Shown: one piece after another, positions 29,715-38,509 of the stretch
How positions within the stretch are numbered: position 1 is the first letter of the stretch
Layout: every line of letters begins with the position of its first letter
Assembly: GCA_021731365.1 (NCBI GenBank)
Contig: JAKFXL010000051.1
Coordinates: 1 to 38,509 of the forward strand
Reading direction: 5' to 3'
From: Gammaproteobacteria bacterium
Lineage (GTDB): Bacteria; Pseudomonadota; Gammaproteobacteria; Tenderiales; Tenderiaceae
DNA length: 38,509 nt
The notes under the pieces: generated by a model
Databases searched by the model: none
Seen by the model: only the letters and a program-made list of their open reading frames with translations
Told to the model about the DNA's origin: nothing
Translations under genes and position numbers: made by a program

Positions 29715-31013
29715 ATGCAAATATCTGTAACATCGACTGAAGGTTTAGAGCGCCGCATGACAGTGGAGCTTCCCGCTGGCGGAGTTGAACAAGAGGTGCA
29801 GCAGCGCCTTAAAAGCATGGCTGGCAGGGTCCGCCTGGACGGTTTTCGTCCCGGCAAGGTGCCGCTGACTGTTGTGGTGAAGCGTTATGGCGCACAGGTG
29901 CGGCAAGAGGTTCAGGCGGACATGGTTCAGAACAGCTTTTATCAGGCGGTTCAAAAAGAGAATCTGCGTCCTGCGGGCACACCAAAGATTGAACTAGCTG
30001 CCGCCAGTGAAGATGTATTTGCATTTACTGCCACATTTGAGGTCTACCCTGAGGTGAAGGTGGTGGTGCCAGCGGATATGGTTATTCAAAAACCGGCGGT
30101 TGCAGTGGGTGAAAAAGAGATTGATGAAATGGTTGAGAAGCTGCGCAAGCAGCGTGCCAACTGGGAAGAGGTGCAGCGCGCTGCCGCAGAGGGTGACCAA
30201 GTTGTGATTGATTTTCTGGGCAAACTGAATGGTGAGCCGTTTGCGGGGGGTGAGGCACAAGGTTATCCACTGATCCTTGGCTCCAAGCGGTTTATTCCAG
30301 GCTTTGAGGAGCAGCTGATTGGTGTCAGCGCAGGTGAGCAGCGCGAAGTGAGTGTCACCTTCCCCGAGCAGTATCAGAATGAGGCATTGGCAGGCCAGCC
30401 CGTGACTTTTGATGTGACGGTACAAAAGGTTAATGGTCCTAAACTGCCTGATTTGAATGACCCCGATTTCCTCAAAACTCTCGGGGTATCAGAAGGGGGT
30501 ATTGATGCATTGCGTGTAGATGTGCGTGATAGCATGAGCCGCGAGCTGGAGCAGAAAATAGCCAGCCAGGTTAAAAGTCAGGTTCTTGATAAGCTCTTTG
30601 CTGCCAATCCGGTCGAATTGCCATCAGCGTTGGTTGAGAGTGAGATTGAGCAGATGGCCAGCCAGTCTCGCCAGAACATGGGAATCGAGGGGAATCAGCC
30701 TGTTACGGATGAAATACGTACCGCATACATGGAACAGGCGCGCCGCCGTGTGGCCTTAGGTCTGTTGATGGGCGAAGTGATTAGAGAAAAGGCGTTTCGT
30801 GCCGATGCAGACAAAGTGCGTGCGCGGATCGAGATGTTAGCCTCCAGTTATGATGATGCGGCTGCGGTTGTTGCCTGGTATTACGAAGATCGCTCCCGTC
30901 TTGCTGGCGTTGAGGCGCTGGTGCTTGAGGATCAGGTTATTGATTGGATTGCCTCTGAAGTTAAGGTTGAAAATGTAGCAGCTGGTTTTGACGAAGTGAT
31001 GCAGGCTAGGTAA
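29715..31013 (+). CDS. tig: Trigger factor, ribosome-bound chaperone and prolyl isomerase
   Basis: The protein is 432 residues from the ATG at 29715, the same length as E. coli. The frame extends 12 codons upstream, but MQISVTSTEGLERRMTVELP matches the family start and GAGGAAG (29703-29709) precedes it. It binds ribosomes at the tunnel exit through GFRPGKVP (about 43-50). A FKBP-type PPIase domain (about 150-240) and a helical C-terminal substrate-binding domain follow. It heads the tig-clpP-clpX-lon series. No terminator is seen before clpP, only a 10-bp palindrome at 31054-31063. Confidence 0.97.
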   Translation: MQISVTSTEGLERRMTVELPAGGVEQEVQQRLKSMAGRVRLDGFRPGKVPLTVVVKRYGAQVRQEVQADMVQNSFYQAVQKENLRPAGTPKIELAAASEDVFAFTATFEVYPEVKVVVPADMVIQKPAVAVGEKEIDEMVEKLRKQRANWEEVQRAAAEGDQVVIDFLGKLNGEPFAGGEAQGYPLILGSKRFIPGFEEQLIGVSAGEQREVSVTFPEQYQNEALAGQPVTFDVTVQKVNGPKLPDLNDPDFLKTLGVSEGGIDALRVDVRDSMSRELEQKIASQVKSQVLDKLFAANPVELPSALVESEIEQMASQSRQNMGIEGNQPVTDEIRTAYMEQARRRVALGLLMGEVIREKAFRADADKVRARIEMLASSYDDAAAVVAWYYEDRSRLAGVEALVLEDQVIDWIASEVKVENVAAGFDEVMQAR

Positions 31014-31114
31014 ATTTGGAGCCAGCCGACCTCAATTTTCTGAGAAAACGGATGAAGATCTTCGCTGATGTACGAGGCTAGATGGTTTAAATGTGGTCTT
31101 TCGGAGTAAAGGGA

Positions 31115-31753
31115 ATGCAGCAAATGACCGATAAAATGGTGGCCGGTAGTGCCTCACTGATTACCGCATCTGGCTTGGTACCGATGGTGGTTGAGCAGAC
31201 TGCCCGTGGTGAGCGTGCGTATGATATCTATTCACGACTACTGAAAGAGCGCGTTATCTTTCTGGTGGGGCCTGTGGAAGATTACATGGCTAACCTAGTG
31301 GTTGCTCAACTGCTGTTTCTGGAATCCGAAAATCCTGACAAGGATATTCACCTCTATATTAACTCCCCAGGCGGTGCCGTGACTGCCGGCCTGGCGATTT
31401 ACGACACCATGCAGTTTATCAAACCACATGTCAGTACCATGTGTATTGGTCAGGCTGCCAGCATGGGCGCGCTGTTGTTGGCCGGTGGTGCCGCAGGAAA
31501 ACGCTATTGTCTGCCACACTCACGTATGATGATTCATCAGCCGTTGGGTGGGTTCCAGGGACAGGCGACTGACATTGATATTCATGCCAGGGAGATCTTG
31601 GCTGTGCGTGACCGCTTGAATACAATTCTGGCGAAACATACCGGACAGTCCATGGAGAAAATCCAGAATGATACTGATCGTGATAACTTCATGAGTGGAC
31701 AGCAGGCTGTGGAGTATGGATTGATTGACTCCGTGTTAGAGTCCAGAGGTTGA
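31115..31753 (+). CDS. clpP: ATP-dependent Clp protease proteolytic subunit
   Basis: The protein is 212 residues from the ATG at 31115 (E. coli 207). An upstream in-frame ATG at 31091 has no ribosome site, whereas GGAG (31103-31106) sits 8 nt before 31115. The catalytic triad is intact: Ser116 (GQAASMGA), His141 (MMIHQPLGG), Asp190. It forms tetradecameric chambers with ClpX, which is encoded 67 nt downstream. Confidence 0.97.
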   Translation: MQQMTDKMVAGSASLITASGLVPMVVEQTARGERAYDIYSRLLKERVIFLVGPVEDYMANLVVAQLLFLESENPDKDIHLYINSPGGAVTAGLAIYDTMQFIKPHVSTMCIGQAASMGALLLAGGAAGKRYCLPHSRMMIHQPLGGFQGQATDIDIHAREILAVRDRLNTILAKHTGQSMEKIQNDTDRDNFMSGQQAVEYGLIDSVLESRG

Positions 31754-31820
31754 TATTTAAAGGCATGATGAGTTCTGTCGGTAATCTTTAAAGAGATGGT
31801 TCACACATAGAGGTGGAAAC

Positions 31821-33110
31821 ATGAGTGACGAAAAGAGCGGTGGTGGTGAAGACAGCAAGAAACTGCTGTATTGCTCCTTTTGCGGCAAAAGCCAGCATGA
31901 AGTAAGAAAGCTGATTGCTGGTCCGTCAGTGTTTGTCTGTGATGAATGTGTTGAACTCTGTAACGACATTATTCGTGAAGAGTTGCAAGAGAGCAGCGCG
32001 GTTGGTAAAAACCGTAAATTGCCTGTTCCTCACGAAATTAACGCCATCCTCGATGAGTATGTGATTGGTCAGATGACGGCTAAGAAAGTTCTCGCTGTTG
32101 CTGTTTACAACCACTATAAACGACTTGAGGCAGGGCAAAAAAAGGGCGATGTTGAGCTCACCAAAAGCAATATTCTTCTAATTGGCCCGACGGGTAGCGG
32201 TAAGACGTTGTTAGCAGAAACCCTTGCACGTCTGCTTGATGTTCCTTTCACTATCGCTGACGCGACTACGCTGACAGAAGCGGGGTACGTGGGTGAAGAT
32301 GTGGAAAATATTATTCAGAAACTGTTGCAGAAATGTGATTACGATGTTGAAAAGGCCCAGACGGGGATCGTTTACATCGATGAAATTGATAAAATCTCAC
32401 GTAAGTCAGATAACCCATCCATTACACGAGATGTTTCTGGGGAAGGTGTGCAGCAGGCACTGCTGAAGTTGATTGAGGGTACTGTAGCATCGGTTCCACC
32501 TCAAGGCGGGCGCAAACATCCACAACAAGAGTTTTTGCAAGTGGATACCTCTAACATACTGTTTATTTGTGGTGGTGCTTTTGCCGGACTGGAACGTATT
32601 ATTCGTGATCGTTCTGAAAAGGGGGGGATTGGCTTCTCGGCAGAAGTAAAAGGCAAGGATGATAAAAAGAGTGTGGGTGAACTGTTTCGTTCGGTAGAGC
32701 CTGAAGATCTGATGAAATTTGGTTTGATCCCAGAGTTTGTTGGCCGTTTGCCGGTGACAGCGACACTGGAGGAGCTGAATGAGGAGTCATTGATTCGGAT
32801 TTTGACTGAGCCAAAAAATGCCATTACCAAGCAGTATGCCAAACTTTTTGAGATGGAAGGGTGTGAAGTGGAGTTTCGTCAGGATGCACTCTACGCGGTG
32901 GCTCGTAAGGCAATGGAACGTAAGACGGGTGCTCGTGGGTTGCGCTCGATTCTCGAAAACACGTTGCTTGATACCATGTATGACCTGCCTTCCATGGACA
33001 ATGTTACTAAGGTTGTGATTGACGAAGGTGTGATTAAAGGCGAGTCTCAGCCGTTGTTGATCTACAGTCAAGATGAGCAGCAAGGTCGTGTTGCAAACAA
33101 TGACGGTTAA
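31821..33110 (+). CDS. clpX: ClpX ATPase, unfoldase of ClpXP
   Basis: The protein is 429 residues (E. coli 424). The N-terminal zinc-binding domain has Cys18, Cys21, Cys40 and Cys43. The AAA+ domain has Walker A GPTGSGKT (about 120-130), the pore loop GYVG, Walker [11 protein letters not shown], and the ClpP-contacting GIGF loop. It recognises tagged substrates, unfolds them and feeds ClpP. AGAGGTGG lies 4 nt before the ATG. Confidence 0.98.
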   Translation: MSDEKSGGGEDSKKLLYCSFCGKSQHEVRKLIAGPSVFVCDECVELCNDIIREELQESSAVGKNRKLPVPHEINAILDEYVIGQMTAKKVLAVAVYNHYKRLEAGQKKGDVELTKSNILLIGPTGSGKTLLAETLARLLDVPFTIADATTLTEAGYVGEDVENIIQKLLQKCDYDVEKAQTGIVYIDEIDKISRKSDNPSITRDVSGEGVQQALLKLIEGTVASVPPQGGRKHPQQEFLQVDTSNILFICGGAFAGLERIIRDRSEKGGIGFSAEVKGKDDKKSVGELFRSVEPEDLMKFGLIPEFVGRLPVTATLEELNEESLIRILTEPKNAITKQYAKLFEMEGCEVEFRQDALYAVARKAMERKTGARGLRSILENTLLDTMYDLPSMDNVTKVVIDEGVIKGESQPLLIYSQDEQQGRVANNDG

Positions 33111-33125
33111 TTTTTTGTAAACGAA

Positions 33126-33153
33126 CTTGATATTTATCATTAAAGGCCCAATT
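33126..33153 (+). promoter_or_regulatory. Candidate sigma-32 heat-shock promoter for lon
   Basis: CTTGAT (33126-33131) is followed by 14 bp and GCCCAATT (33146-33153). This resembles the sigma-32 consensus CTTGAA-N13/14-CCCCAT with one mismatch in the -35 and two in the -10. lon is a classic sigma-32 gene, which supports the reading. Transcription would start about 115 bp before the lon ATG. Confidence 0.6.
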
Positions 33154-33180
33154 TACCCTTTATGACGTGAAGGGTGGGCC
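33145..33180 (+). terminator. Stem-loop after clpX, possible weak terminator
   Basis: GGCCC...ACCCTT, a 9-nt loop, then AAGGGT-GGGCC form an 11-bp stem interrupted by a five-base bulge. It starts 34 nt after the clpX stop. The following sequence is only moderately T-rich, so termination would be partial. It overlaps the candidate lon -10. Confidence 0.4.
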
Positions 33181-33275
33181 GGTCTCTGTTTTGTCTCGTC
33201 CGGTTTTGAATGTACATTTTCCATTGACGCATCTGTGTTTTGTGGTGGGGTGCGTTGTAATAAAGAGGTTTTGGT

Positions 33276-35723
33276 ATGGAAAAGAGTGGCCAGGACAGTA
33301 GTTCTTCAGTAAGTATCAGCAAAATGATGCCTGTGTTGCCATTGCGTGATGTGGTGGTTTATCCGCATATGGTGATTCCTTTGTTTGTTGGTCGTGAAAA
33401 GTCCATTAAGGCGCTTGAAGCGGCTATGGAGGGTGAGAAACAGATCCTATTGGTCGCTCAGCGTAGCGCCTCTCAGGACGATCCGCAGCCCGATGATATC
33501 TACTCGATAGGTACGCTGGCGACTATTTTGCAGCTGCTTAAACTGCCTGACGGCACGATTAAAGTGTTGGTGGAAGGGGTTGGCCGTGCCACCATCCGTG
33601 ACTACGTGGACCAGGATGGTTATTTTACCGCGCATGTCGAAAGCCTGGCGTGTGAGATGCTCGATGAGCGTGAGTCTGAGGTTTTGGTTCGCTCACTGCT
33701 GAATCAGTTTGATCAATACGTTAAATTAAACAATAAAATCCCCCCCGAAATACTTTCATCTCTCTCTGGTATTGAAGATGGTGGCCGCTTGGTGGATACC
33801 ATTGCTGCACACATGACGCTCAAAATTGATGAGAAGCAGAGCGTATTAGAGCAGGTGAGTGTTCGTGAACGCATCGAAAAGATGATGGGGCTGCTTGAAT
33901 CAGAGATCGATTTACTGCAAGTTGAAAAACGGATCCGTGGCCGTGTTAAGCGGCAAATGGAGAAGAGCCAGCGTGAGTACTATCTGAATGAGCAGATGAA
34001 GGCTATTCAGAAAGAGCTTGGTGATATGGACGATGTTCCAAATGAGATTGAGGAATATTCCGCCAAGATCGAAAAAGCAGGCATGTCAAAAGAGGCCAAG
34101 ACTAAAGCCAAGGCCGAGTTGAATAAGCTAAAAATGATGTCACCAATGTCAGCAGAAGCGACAGTGGTGCGTAATTATATTGACTGGATGGTGAGTGTTC
34201 CGTGGAAAAAACGCAGCAAAATCCGTGGTGATTTGGCCAATGCGGAGGCAATTCTGGAAGAGGATCATTACGGTCTGGAAAAAGTTAAAGAGCGTATTCT
34301 CGAGTATCTCGCGGTTCAGCAGCGTGTCAGTAAATTAAAAGGGCCGGTGCTCTGCCTGGTTGGACCGCCTGGTGTAGGTAAAACATCATTAGGGCGTTCT
34401 ATTGCTCGTGCTACAGGGCGACAGTTTGTCCGGATGGCGCTGGGTGGTGTGCGTGACGAAGCAGAGATTCGCGGGCATCGTCGGACTTATATTGGTTCTA
34501 TGCCAGGTAAGATAGTCCAAAATATGGCGAAGGTGGGGGTGCGTAACCCGCTTTTCCTGTTGGATGAAGTGGATAAAATGGCGATGGATTTTCGCGGGGA
34601 CCCCTCGTCTGCGATGTTGGAAGTGTTAGATCCAGAGCAGAATCACACCTTTAATGATCACTATCTCGAAGTCGATTATGATCTGTCTGATGTCATGTTC
34701 GTGGCCACTGCAAATAGTTTAAATATTCCTGGGCCGTTATTGGACCGGATGGAAGTAATCAGGCTTTCTGGTTATACCGAAGCTGAAAAGATTAATATTG
34801 CATTGCGATATTTAATGCCAAAACAGATTGATGCAAATGGTCTTAAGCCGGGAGAAATTGATATTTCTGAAGCGGCGGTTCGCGATATTGTGCGTTACTA
34901 CAGTCGTGAGGCGGGGGTTCGCAGTTTGGAGCGTGAAATTTCCAAAATCTGCCGCAAGGTAGTAAAGGCCCTGCTGTTAAACAAAGGTGGTAAAACTAAA
35001 GCTGCTGGTATTAAGGTGACTCCCGCTAATCTGGATAAATATCTGGGTGTGAAGAGATTCCGTTATGGTAAGGCTGAAGAGAGCGACCAGATTGGTCAGG
35101 TGACGGGCTTGGCCTGGACTGAGGTAGGTGGTGAGTTGTTAACTATCGAGGCAGTACCGGTGCCGGGTAAAGGTAAGCTAACCATCACGGGACAGTTGGG
35201 TGACGTTATGCAGGAGTCGGTGCAAGCGGCCATGACTGTTGTGCGGAGCCGTGCCCAGTCACTGGGTATTGAGATCGATTTTTACCAGAAGCAGGACCTT
35301 CATATACACGTTCCTGAAGGTGGTATACCCAAGGATGGGCCGAGTGCTGGTATTGGGATGTGTACGGCACTTGTTTCGGCATTGACGAGGATCCCGGTGC
35401 GGGCGGATGTAGCGATGACGGGTGAGATCACACTGCGTGGTGAGGTTTTACCGATTGGCGGCTTGAAGGAGAAGCTGTTGGCCGCGCATCGTGGTGGAAT
35501 TAAGGTTGTGTTGATACCAAAAGAGAATGAACGCGACCTTGAGGAGATACCCAAAAACATTAAGGATCAGTTGGAAATTAAACCGGTTAGATGGTTTGAT
35601 GAGGTGTTGCAGGTGGCATTACAGCATATGCCTGATGTTAGCGTTGTGGCTGATGTTGACGAGGATAAGCTTGTTACTACAAAGAAAAAACGGGTTAAAT
35701 CGGAGCGGGTACCGCACCATTAA
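33276..35723 (+). CDS. lon: ATP-dependent Lon protease
   Basis: The protein is 815 residues (E. coli 784). The extra length is about 12 residues at the N-terminus and a charged C-terminal tail ([16 protein letters not shown]). Domains are: N-terminal substrate-binding ([20 protein letters not shown]), a coiled coil with [19 protein letters not shown]+ with Walker A GPPGVGKT (about 363-370), and a protease domain with the Ser690 / Lys733 dyad ([10 protein letters not shown] and [14 protein letters not shown]). It degrades misfolded and regulatory proteins in the cytosol. Confidence 0.98.
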   Translation: MEKSGQDSSSSVSISKMMPVLPLRDVVVYPHMVIPLFVGREKSIKALEAAMEGEKQILLVAQRSASQDDPQPDDIYSIGTLATILQLLKLPDGTIKVLVEGVGRATIRDYVDQDGYFTAHVESLACEMLDERESEVLVRSLLNQFDQYVKLNNKIPPEILSSLSGIEDGGRLVDTIAAHMTLKIDEKQSVLEQVSVRERIEKMMGLLESEIDLLQVEKRIRGRVKRQMEKSQREYYLNEQMKAIQKELGDMDDVPNEIEEYSAKIEKAGMSKEAKTKAKAELNKLKMMSPMSAEATVVRNYIDWMVSVPWKKRSKIRGDLANAEAILEEDHYGLEKVKERILEYLAVQQRVSKLKGPVLCLVGPPGVGKTSLGRSIARATGRQFVRMALGGVRDEAEIRGHRRTYIGSMPGKIVQNMAKVGVRNPLFLLDEVDKMAMDFRGDPSSAMLEVLDPEQNHTFNDHYLEVDYDLSDVMFVATANSLNIPGPLLDRMEVIRLSGYTEAEKINIALRYLMPKQIDANGLKPGEIDISEAAVRDIVRYYSREAGVRSLEREISKICRKVVKALLLNKGGKTKAAGIKVTPANLDKYLGVKRFRYGKAEESDQIGQVTGLAWTEVGGELLTIEAVPVPGKGKLTITGQLGDVMQESVQAAMTVVRSRAQSLGIEIDFYQKQDLHIHVPEGGIPKDGPSAGIGMCTALVSALTRIPVRADVAMTGEITLRGEVLPIGGLKEKLLAAHRGGIKVVLIPKENERDLEEIPKNIKDQLEIKPVRWFDEVLQVALQHMPDVSVVADVDEDKLVTTKKKRVKSERVPHH

Positions 35724-35735
35724 GCGTGGTTTTTC

Positions 35736-35764
35736 TTGACATTAAGGAGGGGGAAATGTATAAA
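35736..35764 (+). promoter_or_regulatory. Strong promoter for the HU gene
   Basis: A perfect TTGACA (35736-35741), 17 bp, then TATAAA (35759-35764). It lies just after the lon stop and about 200 bp before the HU start. Confidence 0.8.
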
Positions 35765-35770
35765 TTTTGC

Positions 35771-35966
35771 CCTGTCTTAGATGGCCGTAAAATAATGGCT
35801 GGCACATAATAATAAGTTGTATCGCTGCAGCTCTTTCTTCAGTAAGAAGTTTGCGGGTGCGTCTGGTAGGTGTGCGGTGGTTACCGTTAGGGTTATTGTT
35901 TATTTGAAGTTATGCTTGCTACGAACCAAGCAGACAATTGGATAGAAGAATTAGAGGAGTTTTCGA
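35771..35966 (+). other. Long HU mRNA leader
   Basis: If the promoter at 35736-35764 is used, the HU transcript has a leader of about 195 nt. It contains no gene. A 6-bp stem with an 8-nt loop (TGCTTG 35913-35918 with CAAGCA 35927-35932) lies 20 nt ahead of the ribosome site AGAGGAG (35953-35959). No known riboswitch was recognised. Confidence 0.55.
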
Positions 35967-36239
35967 GTGAATAAAGCAGAGTTGATTGAAGCTGTTGCAG
36001 AGCGTGCTGACATGACTAAAGCAGATGCAGGCCGTGCCGTGGACGCAGTGGTTTCTTCTATCACAGAAGCACTTAAACAGCAGAATGATGTTGCCTTGGT
36101 TGGTTTTGGTACATTCACTGTGCGTGAGCGTGCTGCACGTAATGGCCGTAATCCTCAGACAGGTGCAACGATTAGTATTGCGGCAGCAAAAGTTCCTGCA
36201 TTTAAGGCTGGTAAAGCCCTCAAGGATGCCGTAAACTAG
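35967..36239 (+). CDS. hupB: DNA-binding protein HU
   Basis: The protein is 90 residues, the standard HU length. The GTG start has AGAGGAG 7 nt upstream. [21 protein letters not shown] and the [14 protein letters not shown] beta-arm are diagnostic. The lon-hupB-ppiD order supports hupB rather than hupA. It bends DNA and compacts the nucleoid. tRNA-Val begins 11 nt after the stop, so the two are probably on one transcript. Confidence 0.96.
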   Translation: MNKAELIEAVAERADMTKADAGRAVDAVVSSITEALKQQNDVALVGFGTFTVRERAARNGRNPQTGATISIAAAKVPAFKAGKALKDAVN

Positions 36240-36250
36240 CCGCGCTTTCA

Positions 36251-36326
36251 GGGTGCTTAGCTCAGCTGGGAGAGCGTCGCCCTTACAAGGCGAATGTCGG
36301 CGGTTCGATCCCGTCAGCACCCACCA
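36251..36326 (+). tRNA. tRNA-Val(TAC)
   Basis: It is 76 nt with encoded CCA. The acceptor GGGTGCT pairs with AGCACCC and the anticodon loop CTTACAA gives TAC. It lies 11 nt after hupB. Confidence 0.97.
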
Positions 36327-36343
36327 TTTTTAGTTAGATGTTT

Positions 36344-36420
36344 GGAGTGGTAGTTCAGTTGGTTAGAATACCGGCCTGTCACGCCGGGGGTCGCGGGTTC
36401 GAGTCCCGTCCACTCCGCCA
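36344..36420 (+). tRNA. tRNA-Asp(GTC)
   Basis: It is 77 nt with encoded CCA. The acceptor GGAGTGG pairs with CCACTCC and the anticodon loop CTGTCAC gives GTC. It is followed by a terminator. Confidence 0.97.
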
Positions 36421-36432
36421 ACAAAATATGAG

Positions 36433-36465
36433 AGGCGCAGCGCTAATACAGCCTGCGCCTTTTTT
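36433..36465 (+). terminator. Rho-independent terminator of hupB-tRNA-Val-tRNA-Asp
   Basis: AGGCGCAG (36433-36440), a 12-nt loop, CTGCGCCT (36453-36460), then a run of T. It ends the HU/tRNA transcript. Confidence 0.85.
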
Positions 36466-36490
36466 GTTTATGGGCTAAAATCACACGCAC

Positions 36491-36496
36491 GATAAT
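36491..36496 (+). promoter_or_regulatory. Candidate ppiD -10 element
   Basis: GATAAT (5 of 6) lies 20 bp before the ppiD start and downstream of the terminator, so ppiD needs its own promoter. No good -35 is visible. Confidence 0.4.
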
Positions 36497-36516
36497 TTCA
36501 ACGGAAAAGTTAAACC

Positions 36517-38415
36517 ATGCTGCAGTTGATTAGGGACAGAGCGCAAGGCTGGATCGTGATGGTCATCATCGGAATGTTGATCCTGGGCCTTGCTTCGTTT
36601 GCTTGGGATTCATATTTCAGGCCTGATGTAGAGGTTGCAGTTGCCAATGTGAATGGTGAAAAAATCACGGCGAACCAATTTCAGATGGAGTATCAGCGAC
36701 AGCGCGCGCGGTTGCAATCGATGTTGGGGGGCACCGATATTAGCAAGGTTATTCCTGATGAGTCTCAATTCAAATCCAATATCCTGAAGGGGATGGAAGA
36801 GGAGGAACTGGTTTTGCAGGCTGCCAAGAAGGATGGTTTTTCTGTCAGTAATGTCCAGTTGGCGCAGCAGATTCGTGCTATTGAAGCGTTTCATACCAAT
36901 GGCCAGTTTGATGCGGCACTTTATCAGCAGTGGTTACAGCAAAATAGAATGAGCGCGGCAGATTTTGAGGCAATGTTGCGTCGTGATGTGATTGTTCAGC
37001 AATATCGCATGGGGATTGCGGGTACAGCCTGGGTGACTGGTAAGGAGCGGCAGGCCATTGTTCAGAAACTTGAACAGCAGCGTGATGTAGGGGTGGTGAA
37101 GATTTCTGCACAGGCTTATTTAGCTGGCATTGAGGTCACTGACGCGGATGCGCGTAGCCACTATGAGGGCGATAAGCAGCGTTATGCAACCACTGAGCAG
37201 GTGAGTATTCAGTATCTGGAGCTGTCGCTGGACGCATTGATGGAGAAGGTACAGGTTGATGAGGCTGCTCTGCAGGAGATGTATCAGGAGCATCAAGGTG
37301 ATTTTGGTACGGCCGAGGAGCGACATGTTAGCCATATTTTGATTGAATCTTCTGCCGATGGGGATGTTGCCAAGGCGAAGGCTGACGCACTGTTTGAGCA
37401 GATTGCGGGTGGTGCTTCATTTGAGGAGCTGGCGCGTAAGGATTCTGCCGATACCGGTTCTGCCAAAGATGGTGGGGATCTGGGATTTTTAAGTCGTGAT
37501 GCCATGTTAGACCCAGCTTTTGCTGATGCGGCATTTGCACTTAAACAAGGTGAGGTTAGCAAACCTGTAAAGAGCGCATACGGATACCATATTATTAAGC
37601 TTAGCGAGATCAAGCGTGGTCAGGTCCGCTCTTTTGATGAGATGAGGGCGCAGTTAGTGCAGGATTACCGCCATAAACAGGCTGAGGCGATCTTTTTTGA
37701 GCAACGTGAGATGTTGGCGAACATAACGTTTGAAAATCCCGATTCGTTGGAGCCAGCGGCCCAACAGTTGGGACTGAAAATTAATGTGACACCACTGTTT
37801 GTGCGTGATCAGGGGATGGGGTTGGCTAGTAATCCTGATATTCGTAAAACTGCTTTTTCTGATGAGGTGTTGTTTCAGGGAAACAACAGTGAAGTTAAAG
37901 AGATTAGTAGTGGTCACCTGATTGTATTGCGTATTAAGGAGCATTTGGAATCCACTGTGAGGCCTTTTGAGGAGGTGCAGGGTGAGGTGGTGGCGCAGTT
38001 GAAAGGCCAGCGGGCCGAAGCCAAGGCGAAGGAAGAGGGACTGGCTCTGCTGCAGTTGCTGAAGACTAACTCTGATGTTGAAACGTTGGCTAAACAGAAA
38101 GGTTTGGACTGGCAGCATCTTGGTTTGGTAAAACGCTCTTCAACGGCTGTTGATCATGATGTGATGACTAAGGTGTTCCGTATGAAAGCACCTGCACAAG
38201 AGAGTCGTAGTTTCGGTGGTGTTGTATTGCCGTCTGGTGATTATGCGGTAGTGGCGCTTTTTGCTGTGAATGATGGGGCGGTTGATGTGAATGATGAACA
38301 GGCCAAGAGTGTGGCCGTGAATCGTGAACGTTACTATGGCTTTAGCCACTTGGAAGGGGTGGTGAAGGGATTGCGTAGTGTTGCTGAGATTAGAGAGTAC
38401 CCAGAGAACCTTTAA
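36517..38415 (+). CDS. ppiD: Periplasmic folding chaperone PpiD
   Basis: The protein is 632 residues (E. coli 623). A short cytoplasmic N-terminus (MLQLIRDRAQGW) is followed by one transmembrane helix (about 12-33), so the rest faces the periplasm. A SurA-like N-terminal helical region follows (about 45-180). The parvulin-type PPIase domain at about 265-370 has HVSHILIES, GGASFEELARKDS and YGYHIIKLSEI. A helical C-terminus completes it. It associates with the Sec translocon and helps newly exported proteins fold. The ribosome site is weak (CGGAAAAG). The position after hupB is the standard gammaproteobacterial arrangement. Confidence 0.95.
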   Translation: MLQLIRDRAQGWIVMVIIGMLILGLASFAWDSYFRPDVEVAVANVNGEKITANQFQMEYQRQRARLQSMLGGTDISKVIPDESQFKSNILKGMEEEELVLQAAKKDGFSVSNVQLAQQIRAIEAFHTNGQFDAALYQQWLQQNRMSAADFEAMLRRDVIVQQYRMGIAGTAWVTGKERQAIVQKLEQQRDVGVVKISAQAYLAGIEVTDADARSHYEGDKQRYATTEQVSIQYLELSLDALMEKVQVDEAALQEMYQEHQGDFGTAEERHVSHILIESSADGDVAKAKADALFEQIAGGASFEELARKDSADTGSAKDGGDLGFLSRDAMLDPAFADAAFALKQGEVSKPVKSAYGYHIIKLSEIKRGQVRSFDEMRAQLVQDYRHKQAEAIFFEQREMLANITFENPDSLEPAAQQLGLKINVTPLFVRDQGMGLASNPDIRKTAFSDEVLFQGNNSEVKEISSGHLIVLRIKEHLESTVRPFEEVQGEVVAQLKGQRAEAKAKEEGLALLQLLKTNSDVETLAKQKGLDWQHLGLVKRSSTAVDHDVMTKVFRMKAPAQESRSFGGVVLPSGDYAVVALFAVNDGAVDVNDEQAKSVAVNRERYYGFSHLEGVVKGLRSVAEIREYPENL

Positions 38416-38416
38416 C

Positions 38417-38459
38417 CAATCTGGCCATGCCGGGATAAAGCGGTTGGCATGGTTGATTG
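38417..38459. other. Bulged inverted repeat after ppiD
   Basis: CAATC-tgg-CCATGCC pairs with GGCATGG-tt-GATTG across a 14-nt loop, immediately after the ppiD stop. With no T-run it is more likely a 3'-end stabiliser than a terminator. Confidence 0.45.
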
Positions 38460-38475
38460 TGTAAGGCACAGGTAA

Positions 38476-38509
38476 AAAAGGGGCGGGCCAGTGATGGCCC
38501 GCCCCTTTT
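38476..38509. terminator. Perfect 15-bp hairpin at the window edge, probable terminator
   Basis: AAAAGGGGCGGGCCA (38476-38490), loop GTGA, then its exact complement to 38509, ending TTTT. A-run and T-run on either side of a GC stem make it a likely bidirectional rho-independent terminator for ppiD and whatever lies beyond. Confidence 0.85.

Noticed and set aside
31091-31114. Longer ClpP start at 31091
   Set aside because: No ribosome site precedes it, whereas GGAG is well placed for 31115; the extra residues (MWSFGVKG) are not typical of ClpP.

Overview
The window looks like a chromosomal segment of a gammaproteobacterium. The evidence is gene order: guaB-guaA followed by tadA, prmB close to aroC, and a tRNA cluster leading into tig-clpP-clpX-lon-hup-ppiD. 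All of these proteins have lengths and active-site residues close to their E. coli counterparts. I cannot name the species.

Layout. (1) Positions 1-13638, minus strand: a four-gene block of exported, very Thr/Ser/Asn/Gly-rich surface or envelope proteins. In transcription order these are a small DUF11-like protein (13638-13156), a 353-residue DUF11-like protein (12937-11876), a 2102-residue protein with DUF11-like modules, an OmpA-type peptidoglycan-binding domain and a C-terminal outer-membrane beta-barrel (11870-5562), and a giant beta-helix/fibronectin-III protein (from 5530) that runs off the left edge. Spacing of 5 nt and about 30 nt between the last three genes indicates one operon. (2) 13639-14204: an AT-rich divergent intergenic region with a cluster of TGTCAC-type motifs, a Pho-box-like direct repeat and a clear guaB promoter. 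(3) 14205-17315: guaB-guaA, GMP synthesis. (4) 17385-20158: an inserted two-gene cassette, an 812-residue toxin-like protein and a small overlapping partner, packed between guaA and tadA. (5) 20151-24105: tadA, an HD-GYP response regulator, a CheY-like receiver protein with a probable TTG start, alanine dehydrogenase, and an uncharacterised Cys-containing protein. (6) 24126-28833: prmB, hemN, aroC and an HcaT-like MFS transporter. (7) 28921-29585: tRNA-Pro, Arg, His, Lys, Leu. (8) 29715-36239: trigger factor, ClpP, ClpX, Lon and HU. (9) 36251-36420: tRNA-Val and tRNA-Asp with a terminator, then ppiD and a perfect hairpin at the right edge.

How the genes work together. The right half is a protein-quality-control locus: a ribosome-bound chaperone, the ClpXP and Lon proteases, and a periplasmic chaperone. 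The left half probably builds an envelope-anchored surface structure. The two parts most worth follow-up are the four-gene surface operon and the cassette between guaA and tadA. The first protein of that cassette has an N-terminal leader that I associate with DUF4157-type toxins, and a C-terminal tip that looks like a nuclease toxin.
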